Below are positions 14,456-26,690 of a stretch of 64,000 bases of DNA, in pieces; the stretch's first letter is position 1, and each line of letters opens with the position of its first letter. The notes beneath the pieces were generated by a model that had not been told where the DNA came from, did not search any database, and saw only the letters and a program-made list of their open reading frames with translations. The DNA comes from Calliopsis andreniformis. Lineage: Eukaryota > Arthropoda > Insecta > Hymenoptera > Andrenidae. Made by a program: the position numbers and the translations under genes. The DNA lies in contig NW_027480449.1 of assembly GCF_051401765.1 (NCBI RefSeq), positions 1,984,001 through 2,048,000 of the forward strand. Reading direction: 5' to 3'.

Positions 14456-15450
14456 GAGGATTGAGGATTGAGGATTGAGGATTGAGGATTGAGCATTGAG
14501 GACTGAGTGTTGAGGATTGAAGATTGAGGATTGAGAATTGATGATTGAGGATTGAAGATTGAGGACAGAGTATTGAAAACTGAGAATTGAAGATATTCTA
14601 TTGAGGATTGAAAATTGAGGATTGAGGATTGAGGATTGAGGATTAAGGGTTGAGGATTGGTGGTTGAGGATTGAGGATTGACGATTGAGGATTGACGATT
14701 GAGGATTGAGGATTGAGGATTGAGTACTGAGGGTTGTGGATTGAGGTTTCAGAATCCAGGATTGTTAATTGAATATTGAGGATTGAGGATCGAGGTCTCA
14801 GGATTGAGGATTGAGTATTGAGGATTGAAGATTGATGATTGAGGATTGAGGATTAAGGCTTGAGGACTGAGGATTGAGGATTGAATATTGAGGATTGAGG
14901 TCTGATGACTGAGGATTGAGGATTGAGGATTGAGTATTGAGCATTGAGGAATGAATGTCGAGGATTGAAGATTGAATATAGAGGTTTGAGGATTGTTGAT
15001 TGATGATTGAGGACTGAGTGTTGAGGATAGAGTGTTGAGAATTGATGTACGGGAACTGAGATTTGAAGATTGTAGGTTGAGGATCGAGTATTGAATACTG
15101 GGAACTGAGGATTTTCTATTGAGGGCTGAGAATTGAGGATTGAGGATTGAGGATTGAGGATTGAGGATTGAGGATTTAGGATTGATGGTTGATGATTGAG
15201 GATTGACGATTGGGGATTGAGGATTGACGATTGAAGACTGAGGACTGAGGATTGAGTATTGAAGAATGAGGACAGAGGGTTGAGGATTGAGGATCAATGT
15301 TTGAGGATTGAAGGCTGAGGTTTGAGGATTGATGATTGAGGATTGAGGTTTGGGGATTGAGGATTGAGGATTGGTGGTTGAGGATTGAGGATAGACGATT
15401 GAGGATTGACGATTGAGGATTGAGGATTGAGGATTGAGGATTGAGGATTG

Positions 15451-16324
15451 AGCATTGAGGATTGAGTGTTGAGGATTGAAGATTGAGGATTGAGAATTGA
15501 TGATTGAGGATTGAAGATTGAGGACAGAGAATTGAAAACTGAGAATTGAAGATATTCTATTGAGGATTGAAAATTGAGGATTGAGGATTGAGGATTGAGG
15601 ATTAAGGGTTGAGGATTGAAGTTTGAGGTTTGAGGATTGACGATTGTGGATTGAGGATTGTGGATTGAGGATTGAGGATTGATGGTTGAGGATTGAGGAT
15701 TGGCGATTGAGGATTGAGGATTGAGGATTGAGGATTGACGATTGAGGATTGAGAATTGAGTATTGAGGATTGAGGATTGAGGATTGAGCATTGAGGGTTG
15801 AGTATTGAGTGTTGATGATTGAAGATTGAGGATTGAGAATGGATGATTGAGGATTGATGATTGAAGATTGAGGATTGATTACTGAGTGTTGAGGATTGAT
15901 GACTCAGGGTTGACGGTTGAGGATTGACGATTGAGGATTGAGTGTTGAGGATTGAGGATTGAGGATTGAGGATTAAGGGTTGAGGATTGAAGATTGAGGA
16001 TTGGGTATTGAGGATTGAAGAATGAGGATTGAGGATTGAGGATTGAGGATTGATGATTGAAGATTGAGTATTGAGGATTGAAGATTGACGATTGAGGATT
16101 GAGGATTGAGGATTGAGGATTGAGGGTTGCGGATAGAGGACGAGGACTGAGGGTTGAGTATTGGTACTTGAGGTCTGATGATTGAGGATTGAGGATTGCG
16201 AATTGAGGATTGAAGATTGAAGATAGAGGATTGGGTATTGAGGATTGTAGAATGAGGATTGAGGATTGAGGATTGAGGATTGAGGATTGAAAATTGAGTA
16301 TTGAGGATTGAAGATTGAGTTTTG
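15451..16324. repeat. Tandem duplication, short copy (874 bp)
   Basis: Begins at AGCATTGAGGATTGAGTG and is followed directly by a second copy starting at 16,325 (offset 874 bp). Near 16,125 this copy lacks 112 bp (exactly 16 heptamers) that are present in the second copy. The missing piece lies between two GAGGGTTG segments, so it looks like an in-register deletion between short direct repeats. Confidence 0.82.
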
Positions 16325-17310
16325 AGCATTGAGGATTGAGTGTTGAGGGTTGAAGATTGAGGATTGAGAATTGATGATTGAGGATTGAAGATTGAGGACA
16401 GAGAATTGAAAACTGAGAATTGAAGATATTCTATTGAGGATTGAAAATTGAGGATTGAGGATTGAGGATTGAGGATTAAGGGTTGAGGATTGAAGTTTGA
16501 GGTTTGAGGATTGACGATTGTGGATTGAGGATTGTGGATTGAGGATTGAGGATTGATGGTTGAGGATTGAGGATTGGCGATTGAGGATTGAGGATTGAGG
16601 ATTGAGGATTGACGATTGAGGATTGAGAATTGAGTATTGAGGATTGAGGATTGAGGATTGAGCATTGAGGGTTGAGTATTGAGTGTTGATGATTGAAGAT
16701 TGAGGATTGAGAATGGATGATTGAGGATTGATGATTGAAGATTGAGGATTGATTACTGAGTGTTGAGGATTGATGACTCAGGGTTGACGGTTGAGGATTG
16801 ACGATTGAGGATTGAGTGTTGAGGATTGAGGATTGAGGATTGAGGATTAAGGGTTGAGGATTGAAGATTGAGGATTGGGTATTGAGGATTGAAGAATGAG
16901 GATTGAGGATTGAGGATTGAGGATTGATGATTGAAGATTGAGTATTGAGGATTGAAGATTGACGATTGAGGATTGAGGATTGAGGATTGAGGATTGAGGG
17001 TTGAGGATTGAAGATTCAGGATTGGGTATTGAGGACTGAACATTGAGGATTGTGGATTGAGGATTGAAGGTTGAATATTGATGAATGAAGATTAACGATT
17101 GAGGATTGAGGGTTGCGGATAGAGGACGAGGACTGAGGGTTGAGTATTGGTACTTGAGGTCTGATGATTGAGGATTGAGGATTGCGAATTGAGGATTGAA
17201 GATTGAAGATAGAGGATTGGGTATTGAGGATTGTAGAATGAGGATTGAGGATTGAGGATTGAGGATTGAGGATTGAAAATTGAGTATTGAGGATTGAAGA
17301 TTGAGTTTTG
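16325..17310. repeat. Tandem duplication, long copy (986 bp)
   Basis: Second copy of 15,451-16,324. The unusual GTATTGGTACTTGAGG variant is at about 16,157 and 17,143 (offset 986), while variants on the left side keep an 874-bp offset. The difference of 112 bp is the segment deleted from the first copy. The junction at 16,324/16,325 reads GAGTTTTGAG followed by CATTGAGG; the matching right end reads GAGTTTTGAG followed by TAATGAGG. Confidence 0.82.
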
Positions 17311-17369
17311 AGTAATGAGGATTGAGGATTGAGGATTGAAGATTGAGTATTGAGGATTGAAGATTGAGG

Positions 17370-19640
17370 ATTGAGGATTGAGGATTGAGGATTGAGGATT
17401 GAGGATTGAGGATTGAGGATTGAGGATTGAGGATTGAGTGTTGATTATTGAGGATTGAATGTTGTGGACTGAGGATTGATGACTGAAGATAATGAATTGA
17501 GATTTGATGATTGAAGATTGGGGACTGAGTGTTGAGGACAGAGTGTTGAGGATTGATGTCTCTGAACTGAGATTTGATAATTAAAGATTGAGGGTTGAGT
17601 ATTGAAAACAGAGAATTGAGGATTTTCTATTGAGCATTGAGGATTGAGGATTGAGGATTAAGTATTGAGGATTGATGGTAGAGGTATGAGGACTGAAGAT
17701 TGAGGATTGAGTACTGAGGGTTGTGGATTGAGGTTTCAGAATCCAGGATTGTTAATTGAATATTGAGGATTGAGGATCGAGGTCTGAGGATTGAGTATTG
17801 AGTATTGAGGATTGAAGATTAAGGATTGAGGATTGATGATTGATGATTGGGGATTGAGGATTGAGGACTGATGGCTGAGGATTGAGGATTGACAATTGAG
17901 GATTGAGGATTGAGGATTGAGGATTGAGGATTGAGGATTGAGGATTGAGGATAGAGGATTGAGGACAGAGAATTGAGGATTGAAGATTGAGGATTGAGGA
18001 TTGAAGATTGAGGATTGAGGATTGAGTATTGAGGGTTGACTACTGAGGGTTGAGGATTGAGTGTTGGGGATTGAGGATTGAGGATTGAGTACTGAGTGTC
18101 GAGGATTGAAGATTGAATATAGAGGTTTGAGGATTGTTGATTGATGATTGAGGACTGAGTGTTGAGGATGGAGTGTTGAGAATTGATGTACGGGAACTGA
18201 GATTTGAAGATTGTAGGTTGAGGATCGAGTATTGAATACTGGGAATTGAGGATTTTCTATTGTGGGCTGAGAATTGAGGATTGAGGATTGAGGATTGAGG
18301 ATTGAGGATTGTGGATTTGGGATTGATGGTTGATGATTGAGGATTGACGATTGAGGATTGAGGATTGACGATTGAAGACTGAGGACTGAGGATTGAGAAT
18401 TGAAGAATGAGGACAGAGGGTTGAGGATTGAGGTTCAAGGTTTGAGGATTGAAGGCTGATGTTTGAGGATTGACGATTGAGGATTGAGGTTTGGGGATTG
18501 AGGATTGAGGATTGGTGGTTGAGGATTGAGGATTGGTGGTTGAGGATTGAGGATAGACGATTGAGGATTGACGATTGAGGATTGAGGATTGAGGATTGAG
18601 GATTGACGATTGAGGATTGAGGATTGAGGATTGAGGATTGAGGATTGAAGATTGAATATTGAGGATTGAAGATTGAGGATTGAGGATTGAGGGTTGAGGA
18701 TGGAGGATGAGGGCTGAGGGTTCAGGATTGAGGTTTGAGGTCTGAGGACTGAGGATTGAGTATCGAGAGTCGAGGATTAAGGATTGAGGATTGAGGATTG
18801 AGGATTAAGAATTGAGGATTGATGATTGAGGGTTGAGAATTGAATATTGAGGATTGAAGATTGAGGATTGACGACAAAGGATTGACGATTGAGGATTGAG
18901 GATTGAGGATTGAGGATTGAGGATTAAGCATAGAGGGTTGAGTATTGAGTGTTGATGATTGAAGATTGAGGATTGAGAATGGATGATTGAGGATTGAGGA
19001 TTAAGCATTGAGGGTTGAGTATTGAGTGTTGATGATTGAAGATTGAGGATTGAGAATGGATGATTGAGGATTGATGATTGAAGATTGACGGTTGATTACT
19101 GAGTGTTGAGGATTGATGACTCAGGGTTGAGGGTTAAGGATTGACGATTGAGGATTGAGGATTGAGGATTGAGGATTGAGGATTGAGGATTAAGGGTTCA
19201 GGATTGAAGATTGAGGATTGGGTATTGAGGATTGAAGAATGAGGATTGAGGATTGAGGATTGAGGATTGAGGATTGGGTATTCAGGACTGAACATTGAGG
19301 ATTGTGGATTGAGGATTGAAGGTTGAATATTGATGAATGAAGATTAACGATTGAGGATTGAGGGTTGTGGATTGAGGACGAGGACTGAGGGTTGAGTGTT
19401 GATACTTGAGGTCTGAGGATTGAGGATTGAGGATTGCGAATTGAGGATTGACGATTGAAGACTGAGGACTGAGGATTGAGTATTGAAGAATGAGGACAGA
19501 GGGTTGAGGATTGAGGATCAAGGTTTGAGGATTGAAGGCTGAGGATTGAGGATTGACGATTGAGGATTGAGGTTTGGGGATTGAGGATTGAGGATTGGTG
19601 GTTGAGGATTGAGGATAGACGATTGAGGATTGACGATTGA
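17370..19640. repeat. Direct repeat block of about 2.3 kb, copy 2
   Basis: Counterpart of 12,190-14,455, with the same succession of rare variants. The offset drifts between 5,176 and 5,197 bp, so a few heptamers have been gained or lost. Copy 2 has an additional GATTGGTGGTTGAGG segment near 18,510-18,545 that appears once in copy 1. Confidence 0.72.
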
Positions 19641-20899
19641 GGATTGAGGATTAAGGGTTGAGGATTGAGGATTGAGGATTGAGGATTGAGGATTCAGGAT
19701 TGAGGATTGAAGATTGAGTATTGAGGACTGAAGATTGAGGATTGAGGATTGTGGATTGAGGATTGAAGATTGACGATTGAGGATTGAGGATTGAGGATTG
19801 AGGATTGAAGATTGAGGATTGGGTATTGAGGACTGAACATTGAGGATTGTGGATTGAGGATTGAAGGTTGAATATTGATGAATGAAGATTAACGATTGAG
19901 GATTGAGGGTTGTGGATTGAGGACGAGGACTGAGGGTTGAGTATTGATACTTCAGGTCTGAGGATTGAGGATTGAGGATTGCGAATTGAGGATTGAAGAT
20001 TGAAGATTGAGGATTGGGTATTGAGGATTGTAGAATGAGGATTGAGGATTGAGGATTGAGGATTGAGGATTGAAAATTGAGTATTGAGGATTGAAGATTG
20101 AGTTTTGAGTATTGAGGATTGAGGATTGAGGATTGAAGACTGAGTATTGAGGATTGAAGATTGAGGATTGAGGATTGAGGATTGAGGATTGAGGATTGAA
20201 GATTGAGGATTTAGGATTGGGGATTGAGGATTGAGCATTGAGGATTGAAGATTGAATATTGATGATTGAAGATTGAGGATTGAGGATTGAGGGTTGTGGA
20301 TTGAGGATTGAGGATTGAGGATTGAGGATTGAGGATTGAGGATTGAGGATTGAGGATTGAGGATTGAGGATTGAGGATTGAGGATTGAGGATTGAGGATT
20401 TGGGATTGATGGTTGATGATTGAGGATTGACGATTGAGGATTGAGGATTGACGATTGAAGACTGAGGACTGAGGACTGAGTATTGAAGAATGAGGACAGA
20501 GGGTTGAGGATTGAGGATCAAGGTTTGAGGATTGAAGGCTGAGGTTTGAGGATTGACGATTGAGGATTGAGGTTTGGGGATTGAGGATTGACGATTGGTG
20601 GTTGAGGATTGAGGATAGACGATTGAGGATTGACGATTGAGGATTGAGGATTGACGATTGAGGATTGAGGATTGAGCATTGAGAATTGAGTGTTGAGGAT
20701 TGAAGAGTGAGGATTGAGAATTGACGATTGAGGATTGAAGATTGAGGACAGAGTATTGAAAACTGAGAATTGAAGATATTCTATTGAGGATTGAAGATTG
20801 AGGATTGAGGATTGAGGATTGAGGATTAAGGGTTGAGGATTGAAGTTTGAGGTTTGAGGATTGACGATTGTGGATTGAGGATTGTGGACTGAGGATTGA

Positions 20900-22150
20900 G
20901 GACTGAGGATTGAGGATGAGGGCTGATGGTCGGGGATTGTGGTTTGACGGCTGAGGACTGAGGATTGAGGATTGAGAATTAAGTATTGTTGATAGAGGAT
21001 TGAAGATTGAGGACTGGGTATTGAGGATTGAAGAATGCGGATTGAGGATTGAGGATTGAGGATTGAGGGTTGAGGATCTAGTATTGGAGATTGATTATTG
21101 AGGATTGAAGATTGAGGATTGATGATTGAGGATTTAGAATTGAGAATTGAGGATGAGGTCTGAGGGCTGATGATTGAGGTTTGAGAAATGAGGATTGAGG
21201 ATTGAGGATTGAGAATCGAAGATTGAGTATTGAGAATTGAGGATTGAGGATTGAGGATTGAGGATTGAGAATTGAGGATGAGGACTGAGGGTTGAGGGTT
21301 GAGAATTGAGGTTTGAGAAATGAGGATTGAGGATTGAGGATTGAGGATTGAGGGTTGAGGATCGATGATTGAGTATTGAAGATTGAGTATTGATCACTGA
21401 GGATTGAGGATTGAGGATTGAGGATTGAGGATTGAGGATTGAGGATTGAAGATTGAATATTGAGGATTGAAGATTGAGGATTGAGGATTGAGTGTTGAGG
21501 ATGGAGGATGAGGGCCGAGGGTTCAGGGTTGATGTTTGAGGTCTGAGGACTGAGGATTGAGGATCGAGAGTCGAGGATTGAGGATTGAGGATTGAGGATT
21601 GAGGATTGAGAATTGAGGATTGATGATTGAGGGTTGAAAATTGAATATTGAGGATTGAAGATTGAGGATTGATGATTAAGGATTGAGGATGGAGGATGAG
21701 GGCTGAGGGTTGAGGATTGAGGTTTGGGGACTGAGGACTGAGGATTGAGGATTGAGAATTGAGGATTGAGGGTTGAGGATTGAAGATTGAGGATTGGGTA
21801 TTGAGGATTGAAGAATGAGGATTGAGGATTGAGGATTGAGGATTGAGGATTGAAGATTGAGTATTGAGGATTGAAGATTGACGACTGAGGGTTGAGGATT
21901 GAGGATTGAGGGTTGAGGATTGAGGATTGAAGATTGAGGATTGGGTATTGAGGACTGAACATTGAGGATTGTGGATTGAGGATTGAAGGTTGAATATTGA
22001 TGAATGAAGATTAACGATTGAGGATTGAGGGTTGTGGATTGAGGACGAGGACTGAGAGTTGAGTATTGATACTTGAGGTCTGAGGATTGAGGATTGAGGA
22101 TTGCGAATTGAGGATTGAGGATTGACGATTGAGGATTGAGGATTGACAAT
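20900..22150. repeat. Dispersed partial copy of the 2,164-bp unit
   Basis: Matches about 3,150-4,400 at an offset of 17,747 bp, rising to 17,754 bp after one extra GGTTGAG heptamer near 21,295. The CTAGG variant here reads CTAGTATTGG at 21,078. To the right the sequence passes into the block shared with 41.3-44.0 kb, so two duplication histories meet near 22,150. Confidence 0.75.
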
Positions 22151-24775
22151 TGAAGACTGAGGACTGAGGATTGAGTATTGAAGAATGAGGACAGAGGGTT
22201 GAGGATTGAGGATCAAGGTTTGAGGATTGAAGGCTGAGGTTTGAGGATTGACGATTGAGGATTGAGGTTTGGGGATTGAGGATTGAGGATTGGTGGTTGA
22301 GGATTGAGGATAGACGATTGATGATTGACGATTGAGGATTGAGGATTGAGGATTGAGGATTGAGGATTGAGCATTGAGGATTGAGTGTTGAGGATTGAAG
22401 ATTGAGGATTGAGAATTGATGATTGAGGATTGAAGATTGAGGGCAGAGTATTGAAAACTGAGAATTGAAGATATTCTATTGAGGATTGGAAATTGAGGAT
22501 TGAGGATTGAGGATTGAGGATTAAGGGTTGAGGATTGAAGTTTGAGGTTTGAGGATTGACGATTGTGGATTGAGGATTGGGGATTGAGGATTGAGGATTG
22601 ATGGTTGAGGATTGAGGATTGACGATTGAGGATTGAGGATTGAGGATTGTGGATTGAAGATTGAGGATTGAGGATTGAGGATTGAGGATTGAGGATTGAG
22701 GATTGAGCATTGAGGGTTGAGTATTGAGTGTTGATGATTGAAGATTGAGGATTAAGAATGGATGATTGAGGATTGATGATTGAAGATTGAGGGTTGATTA
22801 CTGAGTGTTGAGGATTGATCACTCAGGGTTGAGTGTTGAGGATTGACGATTGAGGATTGAGGATTGAGGATTGAGGATCGAGGATTGAGCATTGAGGATT
22901 GAGTGTTGAGGATTGAAGATTGAGGATTGAGAGTTGATGATTGAGGATTGAAGATTGAGGACAGAGTATTGAAAACTGAGAGTTGAGGATATTCTGTTGA
23001 GGATTGAGATTTGAGAATTGACGATTGAGGATTCAGGATTGAGTATTGATGGCTGCAGTTTGAGGATTGAAGATGAGGATTGAGGATCGAAGATGGAGGG
23101 TTGAGGATTGAGGGTTGAGGTTTGAGGATTGACGATTGAGGATTGAGGACTGACGGTTGAGGATTGAGGTTTCAGAATTCAGGATTGGTAATTGAATATT
23201 GAGGATTGAGGCTCGAGGACTGAGGATTGAGGATTGAGGCTCGAGGACTGAGGATTGAGGATTGAGGATTGAGGATTGAGGATAGAGGATTGAGCATTGA
23301 GGATTGACTGTTGAGGATTGAAGATTGAGGATTGAGAATTGATGATTGAGGGTTGAGGATTGATGACTGAGGGTTGAATACTGAGGGTTGAGGTTTAAGG
23401 GTTGAGGATTGAGTAATGAGGATTGAAGATTGAGTATTGATGATTGATGGTTGATGATTGAGGACTGAGGATTGAGGACTGAGAGGTGAGGTTTGAGTGC
23501 TGTGAGTTTATGATTGACAATTGAATATTGAGTGTTGAGGCTTGAGGTCTGAGGATTGAGGATTGAATATTGAGGATTGATAATTAATGACTGAGGATTG
23601 AGGATCGAGGATTGAGCATTAAATGTTGAGGATTGAGGATTGAGGATTGAGGGTTGAGTATTGAGGATTGAGCATTGAGGATTGAGGGTAGAGAATTGAG
23701 GACGGTGGATTGAGGACTGTGGATTGAGGATTGAGGATTGAGGATTGAGGATTGAGGATTGAGGATTGAGGATTGAGGATTGAGGATTGAGGATTGAGGA
23801 TTGAGTGTTGATTATTGAGGATTGAATGTTGTGGACTGAGGATTGATGACTGAAGATAATGAATTGAGATTTGATGATTGAAGATTGAGGACTGAGTGTT
23901 GAGGACAGAGTGCTGAGGATTGATGTCTGTGAACTGAGATTTGAAAATTAAAGATTGATGGTTGAGTATTGAAGACAGAGAATTGAGGATTTTCTATTGA
24001 GCATTGAGGATTGAGGATTGAGGATTAAGTATTGGGGATTGATGGTAGAGGTTTGAGGATTGAAGCTTGAGGATTGAGTACTGAGGGTTGTGGATTGAGG
24101 TTTCAGAATCCAGGATTGTTAATTGAATATTGAGGATTGAGGATCGAGGTCTCAGGATTGAGGATTGAGTATTGAGGATTGAAGATTGATGATTGAGGAT
24201 TGAGGATTAAGGCTTGAGGACTGAGGATTGAGGATTGAATATTGAGGATTGAGGTCTGATGACTGAGGATTGAGGATAGAGGATTGAGTATTGAGCATTG
24301 AGGAATGAATGTCGAGGATTGAAGATTGAATATAGAGGTTTGAGGATTGTTGATTGATGATTGAGGACTGAGTGTTGAGGATAGAGTGTTGAGAATTGAT
24401 GTACGGGAACTGAGATTTGAAGATTTTAGGTTGAGGATCGAGTATTGAATACCGGGAACTGAGGATTTTCTATTGAGGGCTGAGAATTGAGGATTGAGGA
24501 TTGAGGATTGAGGATTGAGGATTGAGGATTTAGGATTGATGGTTGATGATTGAGGATTGACGATTGGGGATTGAGGATTGACGATTGAAGACTGAGGACT
24601 GAGGATTGAGTATTGAAGAATGAGGACAGAGGGTTGAGGATTGAGGATCAATGTTTGAGGATTGAAGGCTGAGGTTTGAGGATTGATGATTGAGGATTGA
24701 GGTTTGGGGATTGAGGATTGAGGATTGGTGGTTGAGGATTGAGGATAGACGATTGAGGATTGACGATTGAGGATT
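22150..24775. repeat. Block shared with 41.3-44.0 kb, copy 1
   Basis: Matches 41,267-43,997. The offset is 19,117 bp on the left (ATTGGGGA at 22,576 and 41,693; TTCAGAATTC at 23,171 and 42,288). It becomes 19,201 bp after an 84-bp difference, then 19,222 bp after a 21-bp difference. Both steps are whole numbers of heptamers (12 and 3). Confidence 0.82.
23281..23721. repeat. Three-copy 420-bp spaced segment, copy 1
   Basis: Starts at GATAGAGGATTGAGCATTG and reaches GACGGTGG exactly 420 bp later (60 heptamers). The same spacing holds at 42,482 to 42,902 and at 44,519 to 44,939. Shared variants include GGTTTAAGGG, GTGCTGTGAGTTTATG and GCATTAAATG. Confidence 0.85.
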
Positions 24776-25670
24776 GAGGATTGAGGATTGAGGATTGAGG
24801 ATTGAGCATTGAGGATTGAGTGTTGAGGATTGAAGATTGAGGATTGAGAATTGATGATTGAGGATTGAAGATTGAGGACAGAGAATTGAAAACTGAGAAT
24901 TGAAGATATTCTATTGAGGATTGAAAATTGAGGATTGAGGATTGAGGATTGAGGATTGAGGATTAAGGGTTGAGGATTGAAGTTTGAGGTTTGAGGATTG
25001 ACGATTGTGGATTGAGGATTGTGGATTGAGGATTGAGGATTGATGGTTGAGGATTGAGGATTGACGATTGAGGATTGAGGATTGAGGATTGAGGATTGAC
25101 GATTGAGGATTGAGAATTGAGTATTGAGGATTGAGGATTGAGGATTGAGCATTGAGGGTTGAGTATTGAGTGTTGATGATTGAAGATTGAGGATTGAGAA
25201 TGGATGATTGAGGATTGATGATTGAAGATTGAGGATTGATTACTGAGTGTTGAGGATTGATGACTCAGGGTTGACGGTTGAGGATTGACGATTGAGGATT
25301 GAGTGTTGAGGATTGAGGATTGAGGATTGAGGATTAAGGGTTGAGGATTGAAAATTGAGGATTGGGTATTGAGGATTGAAGAATGAGGATTGAGGATTGA
25401 GGATTGAGGATTGATGATTGAAGATTGAGGGTTGAGGATTGAAGATTGAGGATTGTAGAATGAGGATTGAGGATTGAGGATTGAGGATTGAGGATTGAAA
25501 ATTGAGTATTGAGGATTGAAGATTGAGTTTTGAGTATTGAGGATTGAGGATGGAGGATTGAGGATTGAGTATTGAGGATTGAAGATTGAGGATTGAGGAT
25601 TGAGGATTGAGGATTGAGGATTGAGGATTGAGGATTGAGGATTGAGGATTGAGGATTGAGGATTGAGGAT

Positions 25671-26235
25671 CTAGGATTGGAGATTGATTATTGAGGATTG
25701 AAGATTGTGGATTGATGATTGAGGATTGAGGATTGAGAATTGAGGATGAGGACTGAGGGTTGAGGATTGAGGGTTGAGAAATGAGGAATGAGGATTGAGG
25801 ATTGAGGATTGAGGATTGAGGATTGAGGATTGTGTATTAAAGATTGAGTATTGATCACTGAGGATTGTGGATTGTGGATTGAGGGTTGAGGATTGATGAT
25901 TAAGGATTGAGGATGGAGGATGAGGGCTGAGTGTTGAGGATTGAGGTTTGAGGACTGAGGACAGAGGATTGAGGATTGAGAATTGAGGATTGAGGACTGA
26001 GGATTGAGGATTGAAAATTGAGTATTGAGGATTGAAGGTTGAGGATTGAGGATTGACGATTGAGGATTGTGGATTGAGGATTGAGGATTAAGGCTTGAGG
26101 ACTGAGGATTGAGGATTGAATATTGAGGATTGAAGATTGACGATTGAGGATTGAGGATTGAGGATTGAGGATTGAGGATTGAGGATTGAGGATTGAGGAT
26201 TGAGGATTGAGGATTGAGGATTGAGGATTGAGGAT
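25671..26235. repeat. 565-bp internal partial duplication, first half
   Basis: The GATCTAGGATTGGAG variant has its CTAGG at 25,671 and again at 26,236, followed by about 455 bp of matching variants (GTGTATTAAAG, TGATCACTGAGG, GATGAGGGCTGAG). The two halves can be told apart: the first reads GGATGGAGGATGAGG and the second GGATGGATGATGAGG. All three large copies keep both halves and this difference, so the internal duplication is older than the 6.0-6.3 kb amplification. Confidence 0.85.
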
Positions 26236-26690
26236 CTAGGATTGGAGATTGATTATTGAGGATTGAAGATTGTGGATTGATGATTGAGGATTGAGGATTG
26301 AGAATTGAGGATGAGGACTGAGGGTTGAGGATTGAGGGTTGAGAAATGAGGAATGAGGATTGAGGATTGAGGATTGAGGATTGAGGATTGAGGATTGTGT
26401 ATTAAAGATTGAGTATTGATCACTGAGGATTGTGGATTGTGGATTGAGGGTTGAGGATTGATGATTAAGGATTGAGGATGGATGATGAGGGCTGAGTGTT
26501 GAGGATTGAGGTTTGAGGACTGAGGACAGAGGATTGAGGATTGAGAATTGAGGATTGAGGACTGAGGATTGAGGATTGAAAATTGAGTATTGAGGATTGA
26601 AGGTTGAGGATTGAGGATTGACGATTGAGGATTGTGGATTGAGGATTGAGGATTAAGGCTTGAGGACTGAGGATTGAGGATTGAATATTG
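26236..26690. repeat. 565-bp internal partial duplication, second half
   Basis: Matches 25,671-26,125. It ends where the two diverge, GAATATTGAGGATTGAAG in the first against GAATATTGAGGATTGAGAAC here. It is preceded by a pure heptamer run at about 26,147-26,235. Equivalent positions in the other large copies start at 32,515 and 38,514. Confidence 0.82.

Noticed and set aside
23171..23180. GAATTC, TCTAGA and similar palindromes as possible regulatory sites
   Set aside because: They are single-base variants of the heptamer inherited through duplication (for example GAATTC near 23,175, 42,292, 58,501 and 60,607) and have no associated gene.
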